Shown here: positions 17,412 through 26,245 of the stretch, piece after piece
Numbering within the stretch: the stretch's first letter is position 1
How the letters are laid out: each line of letters begins with the position of its first letter
NCBI RefSeq assembly: GCF_000196655.1
Contig: NC_014253.1
Coordinates: forward strand, 1-64,000
Length of the DNA: 64,000 nt
Source of the DNA: Methanohalobium evestigatum Z-7303
GTDB lineage: Archaea > Halobacteriota > Methanosarcinia > Methanosarcinales > Methanosarcinaceae
Direction: 5' to 3'
Made by a program: the position numbers and the translations under genes
Notes under the pieces: model-generated
Database searches by the model: none
What the model was told of the DNA's origin: nothing
What the model saw: the letters and a program-made list of their open reading frames with translations, nothing else

Positions 17412-18161
17412 ATGGTAACAAGAATACAGACCGGAATTTCAGGATTTGATGAGCTGGTTCAGGGGGGTCTGCTGTCAGAAAGGGTATATCTGGTAAGCGG
17501 ACCACCCGGCAGTGGTAAAACAACTTTTGGGATACAGTTTCTGACACATGGCGCTGCAAATGGTGAAATTGGTTTATATATAACCTTAAATGAAAGTCCT
17601 CAAAATGTTATTGATGACATGTCTAATTATAAGCTTGGCATACCTTCTCTTATTAAAAAGAGAAAACTCCTTTTCGCAGACCTTGGTCCAAGGATGGAAT
17701 ATGGTTATTCAGATGAAATGAATGAAGTAATATCTCCCAATTATGATGTTGGATATGCTCCGGTAGAATCGGAAGCTCCTTCACCAAATCTGGTTTTTAA
17801 ACAGATTACTGCCTATGTAATGGAGTACAATGTCAAAAGGCTGGTAATTGATTCTGTATCAGCTATACGTTTTACAAGTAAAGACCGTTCCTTGGAAGAA
17901 AAAGAGATGAGCCGTTTTATAAGAAGTTTAAAAAATCTGGGATGCACAACAGTGCTTTTATCAGAAATGGTGGACCCTACATCCTATTCTACAGAACAGT
18001 TTTCATCTCATGGTGTAATTTTCCTGCATAATTTTCTTTATCAAAAAACAATGACAAGAGCCTTACAGATTATAAAGATGCGGGGAACCAGGCATGATTG
18101 TAATATGCGAGGTATTGAATTTACAGAGAAAGGTCTAAAAATCAACGACCAGCTGAGCTGA
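17412..18161 (+). CDS. KaiC/RadA-like single-domain ATPase
   Basis: A 249-residue RecA-fold ATPase of the archaeal KaiC-like group. Walker A GPPGSGKT lies at 30-37, a Walker B-like strand RLVIDSVSAI near 143-152, and a KaiC-type C-terminus (LQIIKMRGTRHD). There is only one KaiC domain and no fused DNA-binding or sensor domain. Start is ATG with GTGAGGTTG upstream. A 12-base gap separates it from the next gene, so the two are probably one operon and the downstream protein is a candidate partner. Signalling or motility control is typical of the group but is not shown here. Confidence 0.85.
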   Translation: MVTRIQTGISGFDELVQGGLLSERVYLVSGPPGSGKTTFGIQFLTHGAANGEIGLYITLNESPQNVIDDMSNYKLGIPSLIKKRKLLFADLGPRMEYGYSDEMNEVISPNYDVGYAPVESEAPSPNLVFKQITAYVMEYNVKRLVIDSVSAIRFTSKDRSLEEKEMSRFIRSLKNLGCTTVLLSEMVDPTSYSTEQFSSHGVIFLHNFLYQKTMTRALQIIKMRGTRHDCNMRGIEFTEKGLKINDQLS

Positions 18162-18173
18162 TGGGGGAGTGTT

Positions 18174-18695
18174 ATGATAGATTTTATCAAAAAAAGTGAT
18201 AGTACAAGGAATTCATCCAGTACCGGTAAATTCCGGAACACAGAAGTATTGAAAAAAGTTTATGACCTTGGTTTTGAGGTAGGTTATAATAAACATTCAG
18301 AGCTTGGATGGGTTACTGACAAGTATTCCCGTTTGTATTCATTATCGAAAATGTATGGACAGGATGAATATGTACACCGATATTATATAAGGGGAAAAAG
18401 GGACGGAGCTCAGGAAAAAGAACAGAACTTATATGCAAGTTTGTCCAGAGAAGAAAAAGAGAATAAAGATGAAGAAAAGGAGTTGCAGGAATCCCAGGAA
18501 CTGGATTCAGAAGAGAATGTAGATACCAATTTTGAGAGTGGATTTGGCTGTACATACAGCAATGATTATGAATGTATCCAGTCACCAGCTCAAAAACCTA
18601 CCATGATGGATTTGCCTGATTTTCTTGCAAAACCCAAAAAACTTGAAAAACCTGATAGTGTAAAAGGGTTTAAACCATTTACACATAGGCGATAA
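18174..18695 (+). CDS. Uncharacterised partner of the KaiC-like ATPase
   Basis: Not recognised. A 173-residue soluble protein with an excellent Shine-Dalgarno (GGGGGAG). Residues about 24-85 form a compact part with two similar Gly-Tyr/Arg segments (LGFEVGYNKH and YYIRGKRDG). Then follow a strongly acidic Glu/Lys-rich stretch (about 88-120) and a proline- and lysine-rich tail. The order suggests a small folded domain with a disordered tail. Co-transcription with the ATPase is inferred from the 12-base spacing. Confidence 0.6.
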   Translation: MIDFIKKSDSTRNSSSTGKFRNTEVLKKVYDLGFEVGYNKHSELGWVTDKYSRLYSLSKMYGQDEYVHRYYIRGKRDGAQEKEQNLYASLSREEKENKDEEKELQESQELDSEENVDTNFESGFGCTYSNDYECIQSPAQKPTMMDLPDFLAKPKKLEKPDSVKGFKPFTHRR

Positions 18696-18708
18696 ACGTA
18701 TTAAAAAT

Positions 18709-19752
18709 TCATGCATTAACAAATCCGTAACCTATAAACCTTTGTTTATCATTATTAAGGTTGGCGATTATAAACCTGTCAGAACTATTATAGGCTATCT
18801 CTTTTGTACCTGAAAACTCCACCAGATATTCATATCCGGGTTTTGCATGTTCTATATTGTTACTGTTTGATGTAATATTTTCAACTCGTACAGGGGTGGA
18901 TTGGAGACCTGTAAACAGATGCAAAACATCTCCTACTGCAAATCCATCTGTTAACTGGGTTAGTGTGCAGTTAAGGGTGAAATCAGTACCTACTGATTCA
19001 TCATTGGATATTATAAAACCTCTGTCGATTTCTTTGGTCTGTACGTGCTTTAGAGCCAACCCTACACGTGACCCAGCTCCTGCACTTTTTGTATCTTCAT
19101 CATGCATCTGTATCGAGCGTATTTCCAGTGGTTTTTCTAAAGGATACAAGTACATTTTGTCCTTTGAATGTATTGTTCCCTGGGACACAGAACCAAGAGC
19201 TACACATCCGATACCTGTAACATTGAATACCTGATCAATAACAACACGGGGAGGTTTATCATCCAATGATTTCTTTTCTTTGGTTACAGTGTCTCTCAGT
19301 TCAAATATCATATCTCTGAGTTCATTCATTCCTTCAAATGAGGTTGTTGATGTTGAAATACAGTCCCAGTTTTCAAGACTTGTACCTGCAGTTACCTTTT
19401 TTATTTGTTCTTTAAGTTCTTCTATTGCATATGGATAGGTTGTGTCAGATTTTGTTAAAACAAATATTCCGTGCTGGTATTTCATGATGTCCAGAGCTAT
19501 TATACATTCACCTATAGTTGCATTGAGACCTTCCGGTGGCACACAGATGAGGGCAATATCTGAAAGGCTAAGAGCTGTAATCAGTGGTTTTACAGATTCT
19601 GGATACCCGTTCGCATCTATGGCTGTAAGTATTCTTCCACCCTTGGAATACTCAAATTTTGTAATGTCTGATTCATCCTCTTTTTTTCCCAGATGTGATG
19701 CCAGACTGGTTCTTCCACTCTGTTCGCTTCCAATAATTGCTACGCTTGTCAT
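18709..19752 (-). CDS. SelB/EF-Tu-like translation factor with altered P-loop
   Basis: A 347-residue protein related to SelB/EF-Tu: a GTPase-like domain (1-165), then EF-Tu domain 2 (about 170-260) and a domain 3-like barrel. G1 reads GSEQSGRT, with Arg14 in place of the near-invariant Lys. G3 is DANG and G4 is TKSD. It is shorter than true SelB and lacks the C-terminal winged helices. Family knowledge: SelB-like paralogues occur in Methanosarcina species without selenocysteine, and a pyrrolysine link has been considered, but the function is open. Last gene of the CBS cluster. Confidence 0.75.
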   Translation of the reverse strand: MTSVAIIGSEQSGRTSLASHLGKKEDESDITKFEYSKGGRILTAIDANGYPESVKPLITALSLSDIALICVPPEGLNATIGECIIALDIMKYQHGIFVLTKSDTTYPYAIEELKEQIKKVTAGTSLENWDCISTSTTSFEGMNELRDMIFELRDTVTKEKKSLDDKPPRVVIDQVFNVTGIGCVALGSVSQGTIHSKDKMYLYPLEKPLEIRSIQMHDEDTKSAGAGSRVGLALKHVQTKEIDRGFIISNDESVGTDFTLNCTLTQLTDGFAVGDVLHLFTGLQSTPVRVENITSNSNNIEHAKPGYEYLVEFSGTKEIAYNSSDRFIIANLNNDKQRFIGYGFVNA

Positions 19753-19780
19753 GCCCTTGCCCTTAATTTTAAATTATATT

Positions 19781-20950
19781 TTAACTTTTCCACAAACTGC
19801 CGTTCCAGATTGCTTTTGTTTTATCATTGGTACTCTGGTTAAGTTTTCTGATTGATACCAGATATTCGTCGCCAACCTGTTGAGGAGCACCAAATTTAGC
19901 GTCTATCCCCATTCTTTTAAGATGTTTTTCAAATTCATAAATCGTTTCAGGTTCTTTTACCCGGATCTGGACATCATCGTGTACTTCTTCCCCCTGTGCA
20001 ACTTTTCTCATAGTCCTGCTCATTGGCTCCAGTATGCTCCTGCCAAGCTGTAAACAGCGTTCTTGGAATTCTTCCTCGGATTCTCCCAATTCAACTGACT
20101 GGAAACCTTCACGGATAACTCTTGAATAGAAATAATCCCTCCCAAAATCGTTGTAGAATTTGAATCCTTCCCTAAGGTCTGCACAGTTGCTCTCAGAACT
20201 TGTATACTTTATTGCGTTTATTCGCATCTGTGGGTCTTTGATTACTACACCTTCACGCTCCTGTTTACCTATTTCTTTGATAATTTTGGTGATATTTTTA
20301 GGAGCCTCTTCAATTTTATATTCTCCAAAGAGTTGAACCTGATTTAAATTGTAATCGTTCATAAGTTTTCTTCGTTCATATACAGGTAAAGGTTCCCCTG
20401 TGTTTTTATATCTGATATCAAATATGAAAAAGTCAAGTGATTCTATATTGTAGATGTTCTTTGGAACATAGGGATTATCGGGACCCACCATTTCCCCGTA
20501 TAAAACAAATTCTGGATGTTTTTCAAAAAACTCCTGCCCGATTAAATATTTTGCACGTTCTGTAGTATAGGGACAGACTATACCACTTCGGGTAAAAGCA
20601 GTGACATCACCGTTAATACTGGCTACTCTAACGTTGTAGCCGTTCATTTTTTCTTCCACAGAAACAGTACCTGAATTCTTAAAATGGCTTTTTACAGCAG
20701 GTTCAACAGCCATTGCTCTTTTTATTTTGGGGAAACCTCTTATCAATTCAAAGTATCCATTGTTTTGATACAGTACTGTTCCGCTTTCGATTTTGGATAC
20801 TTTTTTGTCAAATCTAAACAGGTTCTGATATTTGCCCCAGTTTTGTAATATCCTTTTTTTGGATGCCAGTTTTTTAACTTTAGATGAGGGCAGGTTCAGA
20901 AATTCTGCCACACCATCTATATCGAGTTTAGTATTTGATTCAAAGCTCAT
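19781..20950 (-). CDS. ATP-dependent RNA ligase, Rnl3 (archaeal Pab1020) family
   Basis: Joins RNA ends through an enzyme-AMP intermediate. The 389 residues include the nucleotidyltransferase motif I EEKMNGYNV, with adenylated Lys101, and later motifs LYGEMVGPDNPY and EGVVIKDP (motif IV). The C-terminal part (about 260-389) is the dimerisation region of this family. In studied archaeal members the ligase circularises RNAs. The gene sits 28 bases from both neighbours in a minus-strand run with CBS-domain proteins upstream and the SelB-like gene downstream. Confidence 0.88.
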   Translation of the reverse strand: MSFESNTKLDIDGVAEFLNLPSSKVKKLASKKRILQNWGKYQNLFRFDKKVSKIESGTVLYQNNGYFELIRGFPKIKRAMAVEPAVKSHFKNSGTVSVEEKMNGYNVRVASINGDVTAFTRSGIVCPYTTERAKYLIGQEFFEKHPEFVLYGEMVGPDNPYVPKNIYNIESLDFFIFDIRYKNTGEPLPVYERRKLMNDYNLNQVQLFGEYKIEEAPKNITKIIKEIGKQEREGVVIKDPQMRINAIKYTSSESNCADLREGFKFYNDFGRDYFYSRVIREGFQSVELGESEEEFQERCLQLGRSILEPMSRTMRKVAQGEEVHDDVQIRVKEPETIYEFEKHLKRMGIDAKFGAPQQVGDEYLVSIRKLNQSTNDKTKAIWNGSLWKS

Positions 20951-20978
20951 GTTGGTCTTTGTTAAACTTTGCGTATAA

Positions 20979-21755
20979 TCAATCAGCCATGCTTTCTATG
21001 ATGTTCCTTCTTGTAATGATTCCTACAAGTTCGTCTTCAAGGTTTAGTACTGGCACTCCACCGATGTTATCTTCAATCATCATGTTGACAACATCAGATG
21101 TAGGTGTATTTGTATAGACGGTTTTAGCACCTCTTGTCATAATGTCTTCAATAATCAGATTTCTTATCCTTGTATCCTGTTTGTTACCCGCAACAAGGTC
21201 ACGGAATGCACGCATGGATTTTGCAATGTCCTTTTCTGTAACAATACCCACAATTTTTTCATCTTCTACAACAGGGACTCTTCCAATATTGTTTTCAAGC
21301 ATCTGATGTCTGATATGAATTACACGATCACTGGGATTTGCCTTTAGAGGGTCTTTTTGCATTATTTCTCCTGCATAACCATCAAAATGATTATTTTTCA
21401 ACAGTTCTTCAGGTGTAACCCAACCGTATATATCATCGTTATCTGTGACTACTATAACTTTTCCTTTGTTTTTCATCAGGGTTATAGCATCTTTGATATC
21501 TGTATCAGGCAAAACTTTTGAATAATCATCAGAAACAGCAGTAGCTACATGTAGTGATGACGCAGGTTTGTTGCCTTTTTTACGTGTTCCAAGTTCTTCA
21601 TTAAGGCTTCTCATGGTAAGTACGCCCATGATTTTATCGTCATGGGTTACGAGCAACCTTCGGGTATTTTTCTTCTCCATAACGTCAAGCGCATGGGATG
21701 TTGTATCAGATTTATCGATGGTAGGTGGCTCCACCATTATTTCTTTAACTTGCAT
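20979..21755 (-). CDS. Four-CBS-domain protein A
   Basis: A 258-residue soluble protein made almost wholly of four CBS motifs, starting near residues 5 (EIMVEPP), 66 (the least typical repeat), 127 ([10 protein letters not shown]) and 199 ([10 protein letters not shown]). CBS pairs usually bind AMP, ATP, SAM or similar ligands and act as energy or metabolite sensors. No effector domain is fused, so it probably acts on a partner. AGAGGTTT precedes the ATG. Closest in the cluster to the RNA ligase, with a 28-base gap. Confidence 0.88.
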   Translation of the reverse strand: MQVKEIMVEPPTIDKSDTTSHALDVMEKKNTRRLLVTHDDKIMGVLTMRSLNEELGTRKKGNKPASSLHVATAVSDDYSKVLPDTDIKDAITLMKNKGKVIVVTDNDDIYGWVTPEELLKNNHFDGYAGEIMQKDPLKANPSDRVIHIRHQMLENNIGRVPVVEDEKIVGIVTEKDIAKSMRAFRDLVAGNKQDTRIRNLIIEDIMTRGAKTVYTNTPTSDVVNMMIEDNIGGVPVLNLEDELVGIITRRNIIESMAD

Positions 21756-21808
21756 ATATGAAACCTCTTAATTTGTCCTAAATGTTTTTTATAATTATAG
21801 AGTAGACT

Positions 21809-22669
21809 TTACTCAGATAACTGATTCTGTATAGCTCTTAGTATATCACTTCTGCTAATTATTCCTACTATATCTTCATTTTCTCTTACAGGTAAGCCCA
21901 GAACATTTTCATCAATCATAATTTTTGTGGCATTGTTAAGAGAATCACTACTGTCTATTACATGAAGCTGTGTACTCATAATGTCTTCTGCCACCAGTGA
22001 AACCTTTTCTACATCTCGGTATACCCTTTGACCGCCAGTTTCGGGTTTTCGAGCCATTTTTATTTCTTTGGATTGGAGTTTTCCTTCATCGTCTTTAAGA
22101 CTATTTAAAGCCAGGTCTCTGGTAGATATCATACCCACGGTTTTTTCGACATCGTTTACTACAAGGAGTTTATGTATATTGCTTTTATCCATTTCATCTA
22201 TTACATGGTTTATAGTATGATGTCTGTGAACAAATATTGGATTTTTTGTCATCCATTCAGAAATACTACCTTCCAGTGAACGGTTTTCAACAATATATTT
22301 AACAATATCTGTCCTTGTGATAATGCCGGCTACTTTATTTTTCATGACAGGAAGGCTACTTATATGATTCTCAAGCATCATACTGGTAGCCTGTGATATT
22401 GATGCACTGGAATAGATTGTTAATGGAGATTCGGTCATTACCCTGTCGATTAAAATATCATCTACAGGTCTTCTCTTCCATGTCGGTCCTGATTGAGCTT
22501 TTTTCCTGCTCAAATCAGACATTGTTACTATACCTACCATTTCCTCTTCATCATCAACAACAATAAGAGTGTTGATTTTATGTCTTAGCATCAGGTTACG
22601 TGCATGTGCAACAGTATCATTTGGTTTTAACACATAAACCGGTGAACTCATGATGTCTTTTACGGTCAT
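21809..22669 (-). CDS. Four-CBS-domain protein B
   Basis: A 286-residue protein with four CBS motifs (DIMSSPVYVL; DRVMTESPLTI; EWMTKNPIFV; DIMSTQLHVI). A basic linker between the third and fourth repeats (around KEIKMARKPETGG) may be a flexible or nucleic-acid-contacting segment. ATG 22669 (MTVKDIMSS) is chosen over 22681 because GAGGAT lies six bases upstream. No effector domain is present. Confidence 0.87.
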   Translation of the reverse strand: MTVKDIMSSPVYVLKPNDTVAHARNLMLRHKINTLIVVDDEEEMVGIVTMSDLSRKKAQSGPTWKRRPVDDILIDRVMTESPLTIYSSASISQATSMMLENHISSLPVMKNKVAGIITRTDIVKYIVENRSLEGSISEWMTKNPIFVHRHHTINHVIDEMDKSNIHKLLVVNDVEKTVGMISTRDLALNSLKDDEGKLQSKEIKMARKPETGGQRVYRDVEKVSLVAEDIMSTQLHVIDSSDSLNNATKIMIDENVLGLPVRENEDIVGIISRSDILRAIQNQLSE

Positions 22670-22700
22670 TTTTATCCTCATCTGTTTTTTTAAAATAATT

Positions 22701-23762
22701 TTATTCTACAATGGCTTTCAGGAAGTCTCTTTCTGTGATTATTCCTATAAATTGACCATTATCAATTATTGGTAGAGAACCTACATTATTTTCCTGCATA
22801 AGCCTTGCTGCTTCACCAAGGTCTGTATCAGAAGTTGTCCAGACTACATCTTTTGTAATCATTGAACTTATAGGTTCATTTAAAGGTTCATGTACATTAC
22901 CTGTTATAAGTTTTTCAAAGGCTTTACCGCTCCCAAGGTAATTCATAATATTTGTTGCAGTAACAATTCCAAGTAATATACTGTCTTTGACTACCGGTAA
23001 TCTTCTAAAGCCTTCATTCATCATAATTTTTGCAGCATCTTCTATAGTAGCATTGGATTTAACTCTCATCACATTTTTGTTCATGTATTCTCCAACACTT
23101 TTATTTGTATAAACTCCATCAATAAACTGCAAAAAATCTCGTTCTGTACAGATTGCATGGACGCGATTGTCCTCGTCTACAATTGGGAGGCCGCCAATAT
23201 TTTTGGTATTCATTGTGTCAATTGCATCATCTATACTGTCTGTGTTATGGAGATATACTATGTCGTTTTCCATTATTTCTCGTATTTCCGCGTTTATTGC
23301 TGCTATAAGATTTCCGTTATAATGGTTTTCAACAAGGAGGTTTTTATCTCCACCACCCATGAAGTTTATAATATCAACAGAGGTTACAATTCCTTCAAGG
23401 CGGTTAGTACCAGCATCAGTAATGGGTATACGTCTAAAACCTTTGTTCATCATTGTTTTGATTGCACCCATTATAGTTGTTGTTGGTGGAACAGTTATAA
23501 CATCCCTTTTGGCAATAGCCATTATGTCTCCTTCGTGTTCTGCTTCATGTCCCTGAAAATCCACTGGACCAAGTTCCTGGACTCCATCGGTTGTATGAAG
23601 TTGAGGGTCTTTTTTTCTGGATATTTTTTCTTTATCCTGTGCATGTATTTTTTCTTGCATTCTCACTTTTTTTTCCGAAGCTATATTCCTTTTTTCTCTT
23701 ATATCCAAACTAATCACCTTAAATTGATCTATACTATGGTTTTTTCTTATTATCTCAGACAT
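22701..23762 (-). CDS. Four-CBS-domain protein C with charged N-terminal arm
   Basis: A 353-residue protein. Residues 1-80 are a highly charged, probably helical arm, followed by four CBS motifs from about 80 (GDIMAIAKRDVITV), 160 (EIMENDIVYL), 225 (EYMNKNVMRV) and 300 (ISSMITKDVVW). Each motif contains the G-I-(V/I)-T strand typical of adenosyl-ligand binding. The start overlaps the end of the upstream CBS gene by 13 bases, which argues for co-translation. Confidence 0.87.
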   Translation of the reverse strand: MSEIIRKNHSIDQFKVISLDIREKRNIASEKKVRMQEKIHAQDKEKISRKKDPQLHTTDGVQELGPVDFQGHEAEHEGDIMAIAKRDVITVPPTTTIMGAIKTMMNKGFRRIPITDAGTNRLEGIVTSVDIINFMGGGDKNLLVENHYNGNLIAAINAEIREIMENDIVYLHNTDSIDDAIDTMNTKNIGGLPIVDEDNRVHAICTERDFLQFIDGVYTNKSVGEYMNKNVMRVKSNATIEDAAKIMMNEGFRRLPVVKDSILLGIVTATNIMNYLGSGKAFEKLITGNVHEPLNEPISSMITKDVVWTTSDTDLGEAARLMQENNVGSLPIIDNGQFIGIITERDFLKAIVE

Positions 23763-24517
23763 GCTTCCAGTAGGTCGTTCCTGTCTACAATTCCTACCAC
23801 TTTATTGTTGTTTACAACTGTTAACCTTCCAACATCATAGTGAATAATCTTGTCTATAGCTTCTGTAATAGGAGTATTAGGGGTTATTGTATAGGTCGGA
23901 GTAGACATTATCTTTTCAACTCTGGAACTTTTTTCGGGAGAATTTATTCTTGCATGTCCTGATTTAATGATATCCCTTCTTGTGACCACACCTATTGGTT
24001 CATTTTTCTGGTTGACAACAGGTATGCCGGTATAGTCCCAATCCAGCATATTGTTCCATATTCTTGCTACATTATCATCGGTATAGCATGTTATTACTTT
24101 TGTATTCATAATTTCGCCGATGGTTTCTGGTGATCGTCTTGAAGGGTTTATTTTTTCCAGTAAATCACGGTTGCTTATAATCCCGGCAAGTCTTTTCTCG
24201 GTTGTTGATATCATAACTGGTGACCTGTGTAATTTAGCATCCAAAAGGAGTTTAGATGCTTTCAAAATATCAGTATCTGGTAAGATAGTTGGGAATGCAC
24301 GTTCAAAACCTTTCACAGTTAAATTGGATTTGGTGGATGTGATATTTAGTATATCCTGGTCGGTAAGAAGACCTGTTACATGATTTGAATCATGATTATC
24401 TACAACAGGAACACTTCGTAAAAAATAATCTCTCATTAGTTGCCTTGCATGGGTAATATAATCGTTCTCAGTTACTTTTACCGGGTCTTTTGTCATTATA
24501 TCTTCTACTACTGTCAT
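23750..24517 (-). CDS. Four-CBS-domain protein D
   Basis: A 255-residue protein with four CBS motifs (DIMTKDPVKV; a divergent second repeat around AFPTILPDTD; EIMNTKVITC; KIMSTPTYTI). The second repeat has lost the DIM-type start, as in protein A. A strong Shine-Dalgarno (AAAGGGGG) precedes the ATG, marking it as well translated. Confidence 0.87.
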   Translation of the reverse strand: MTVVEDIMTKDPVKVTENDYITHARQLMRDYFLRSVPVVDNHDSNHVTGLLTDQDILNITSTKSNLTVKGFERAFPTILPDTDILKASKLLLDAKLHRSPVMISTTEKRLAGIISNRDLLEKINPSRRSPETIGEIMNTKVITCYTDDNVARIWNNMLDWDYTGIPVVNQKNEPIGVVTRRDIIKSGHARINSPEKSSRVEKIMSTPTYTITPNTPITEAIDKIIHYDVGRLTVVNNNKVVGIVDRNDLLEACLR

Positions 24518-24562
24518 GTAATCCCCCTTTAATCATCAACAACATAAACTATAAACAAATAG

Positions 24563-25198
24563 TTATGTATTATCTCTACAACTTTCGCACAACATCATGC
24601 CATTAAACATTTTAAGGTATTCTGAAAAAGTTCCACAATATTCACAAATCCCCTGTTCAACACTTTGGGATGTTTCAGATTGTTCACTGCTTGTTTCTAT
24701 ATCCGAATTTGTTGTAAAGTACTGTTCCTGATTCATTTCGATTAAATTTTTCAAAATTGTATTAAGTCCTGAAGAGATTGTTAGTATATCCCGGTCAGTG
24801 ATAAACCCTACAATTTTGTTATCCTGCATTACTATAAGCCTTCGGATGTTGGATTTTACCATCAATTCCGCTGCATCGATTACACTGGTCGAAGGTTTAG
24901 TGGTTATAAGTGGTGAAGACATGACTTCACCGGCAGTTATTCTGGAAGGTCTGATATCTCCTGTTAATATTTTTTTAACCAAGTCTCTTTCAGTTATGAC
25001 TCCAACAGGGTCATTGTTTTGCACAATTATGATACTTCCAACATTGTTTTTGCTCATTTCTTTAGCAACATCAACCACACTCGCATCGATATCTATTGTA
25101 TAAACGCTTCTATTCATTATTTCGTGAACTGTCAAATTGTCATCAAGTTCCTTATACGGTTCACCTGCTTCAATATCTTTCTGAGTTCCTAATGTCAT
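24563..25198 (-). CDS. CBS-pair protein E with C-terminal zinc ribbon
   Basis: A 211-residue protein: one CBS pair (about 20-140), a polar Ser/Glu/Thr linker, then CEYCGTF...MLCESC, a four-Cys zinc-ribbon-like motif. ATG 25198 (MTLGTQ) with GTGAT upstream is preferred to TTG 25228. The zinc ribbon suggests contact with RNA, DNA or protein, making it the one member of the set with a visible output module. It is first in the seven-gene run. Confidence 0.85.
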   Translation of the reverse strand: MTLGTQKDIEAGEPYKELDDNLTVHEIMNRSVYTIDIDASVVDVAKEMSKNNVGSIIIVQNNDPVGVITERDLVKKILTGDIRPSRITAGEVMSSPLITTKPSTSVIDAAELMVKSNIRRLIVMQDNKIVGFITDRDILTISSGLNTILKNLIEMNQEQYFTTNSDIETSSEQSETSQSVEQGICEYCGTFSEYLKMFNGMMLCESCRDNT

Positions 25199-25409
25199 AG
25201 ATATCACTTTATTTGTTAAATCGTTCAATATCGACCCACATTCTGTCCCACCTTAAAGAGTATCTATACGATGGTATTTATAGATGTTTGTAATCTGCAG
25301 GCTTTATTACCAAACATTTACCATAATTTTATTAAGTGTAAAATTAAGGCAAAGTGATAATACAAATAATCCAAAATTGGGTAAAAAAATAAAAAGAAAT
25401 ATTTCGGTT

Positions 25410-25949
25410 TTATTGGGTGTAGTCCATACACATGTCAACAAACCCTTCGGTTTGCCATTCCAGTAACCTTTCTTCGTTTTCGGTAAGTTTTGTCTCCAAA
25501 CCTTCAAATAACCCAATAAATCCTACAAGTGCCAGTATATTTACGTTTTCTATAGTATCTTTTTTAAGTACACCATATTTCATCAATTCTATAACGCGTT
25601 TCCAGAAAACTGGACTGTTTCGAAGTATTTCTGCTTGTGTACATAATATTTCATCTATTTTCAGGTCACTGTTTAACTCATCCAGTAAATCCTTTGATAA
25701 TTTCTTTTTTCCTTTTTCTGTTATTGAATCTATTTTCAGTTGTCCATTTTCTTTTTTGGTTGCAATGTAGCCTTCCCTTTCGAGTCTTTGGTTTTGAGAC
25801 TCGGTTTCTTTTTTGTTGTATTTTTCGTTTTCAATTGTTCTTCTGTTTAATTCTTCAGCGTTGTTTACAGGACAGTTAACACAATCTCCTCGGGGATGGA
25901 TACATTCTAAATCTGTTTTTTGGCAATAAAAACATTCGTTTTTTATCAT
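25410..25949 (-). CDS. Uncharacterised Cys-rich N-terminus protein
   Basis: Not recognised. 179 residues: an N-terminal cluster CFYCQ...CIHPRGDCVNCP with five to six Cys and one His, resembling a metal site. Then a charged helical segment (about 30-75), a short winged-helix-like segment (EGYIATKKENGQLKIDSITEKGKKKL) and a helical C-terminus. The pattern suggests a metal-binding regulator with a possible DNA-binding part. Flanking DNA is AT-rich. Confidence 0.55.
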   Translation of the reverse strand: MIKNECFYCQKTDLECIHPRGDCVNCPVNNAEELNRRTIENEKYNKKETESQNQRLEREGYIATKKENGQLKIDSITEKGKKKLSKDLLDELNSDLKIDEILCTQAEILRNSPVFWKRVIELMKYGVLKKDTIENVNILALVGFIGLFEGLETKLTENEERLLEWQTEGFVDMCMDYTQ

Positions 25950-26245
25950 CGTTTTTCCACTCGGTTACTGTTTTTAGTCACTATATAGACCATTTCCCAG
26001 AATCTTAATCTTCTACTCCCCTCACGTCGTCAATAGGAAATTTTCAAGCTTTGCAAGATGTAAATTTATAGTTCAGCTGATTGTATGATTTGGGCTGATA
26101 CATCCAAGTATACTACAAGTAATTGATATATTTTTATTCTTTTACATCTTAAAAATAAAAAATTAAAAATTTTAACTATTATTATTTTTAATCTGATTTT
26201 AAAACTACTATTTTTTTATAATATGTAATACAATATTTTTACTGT

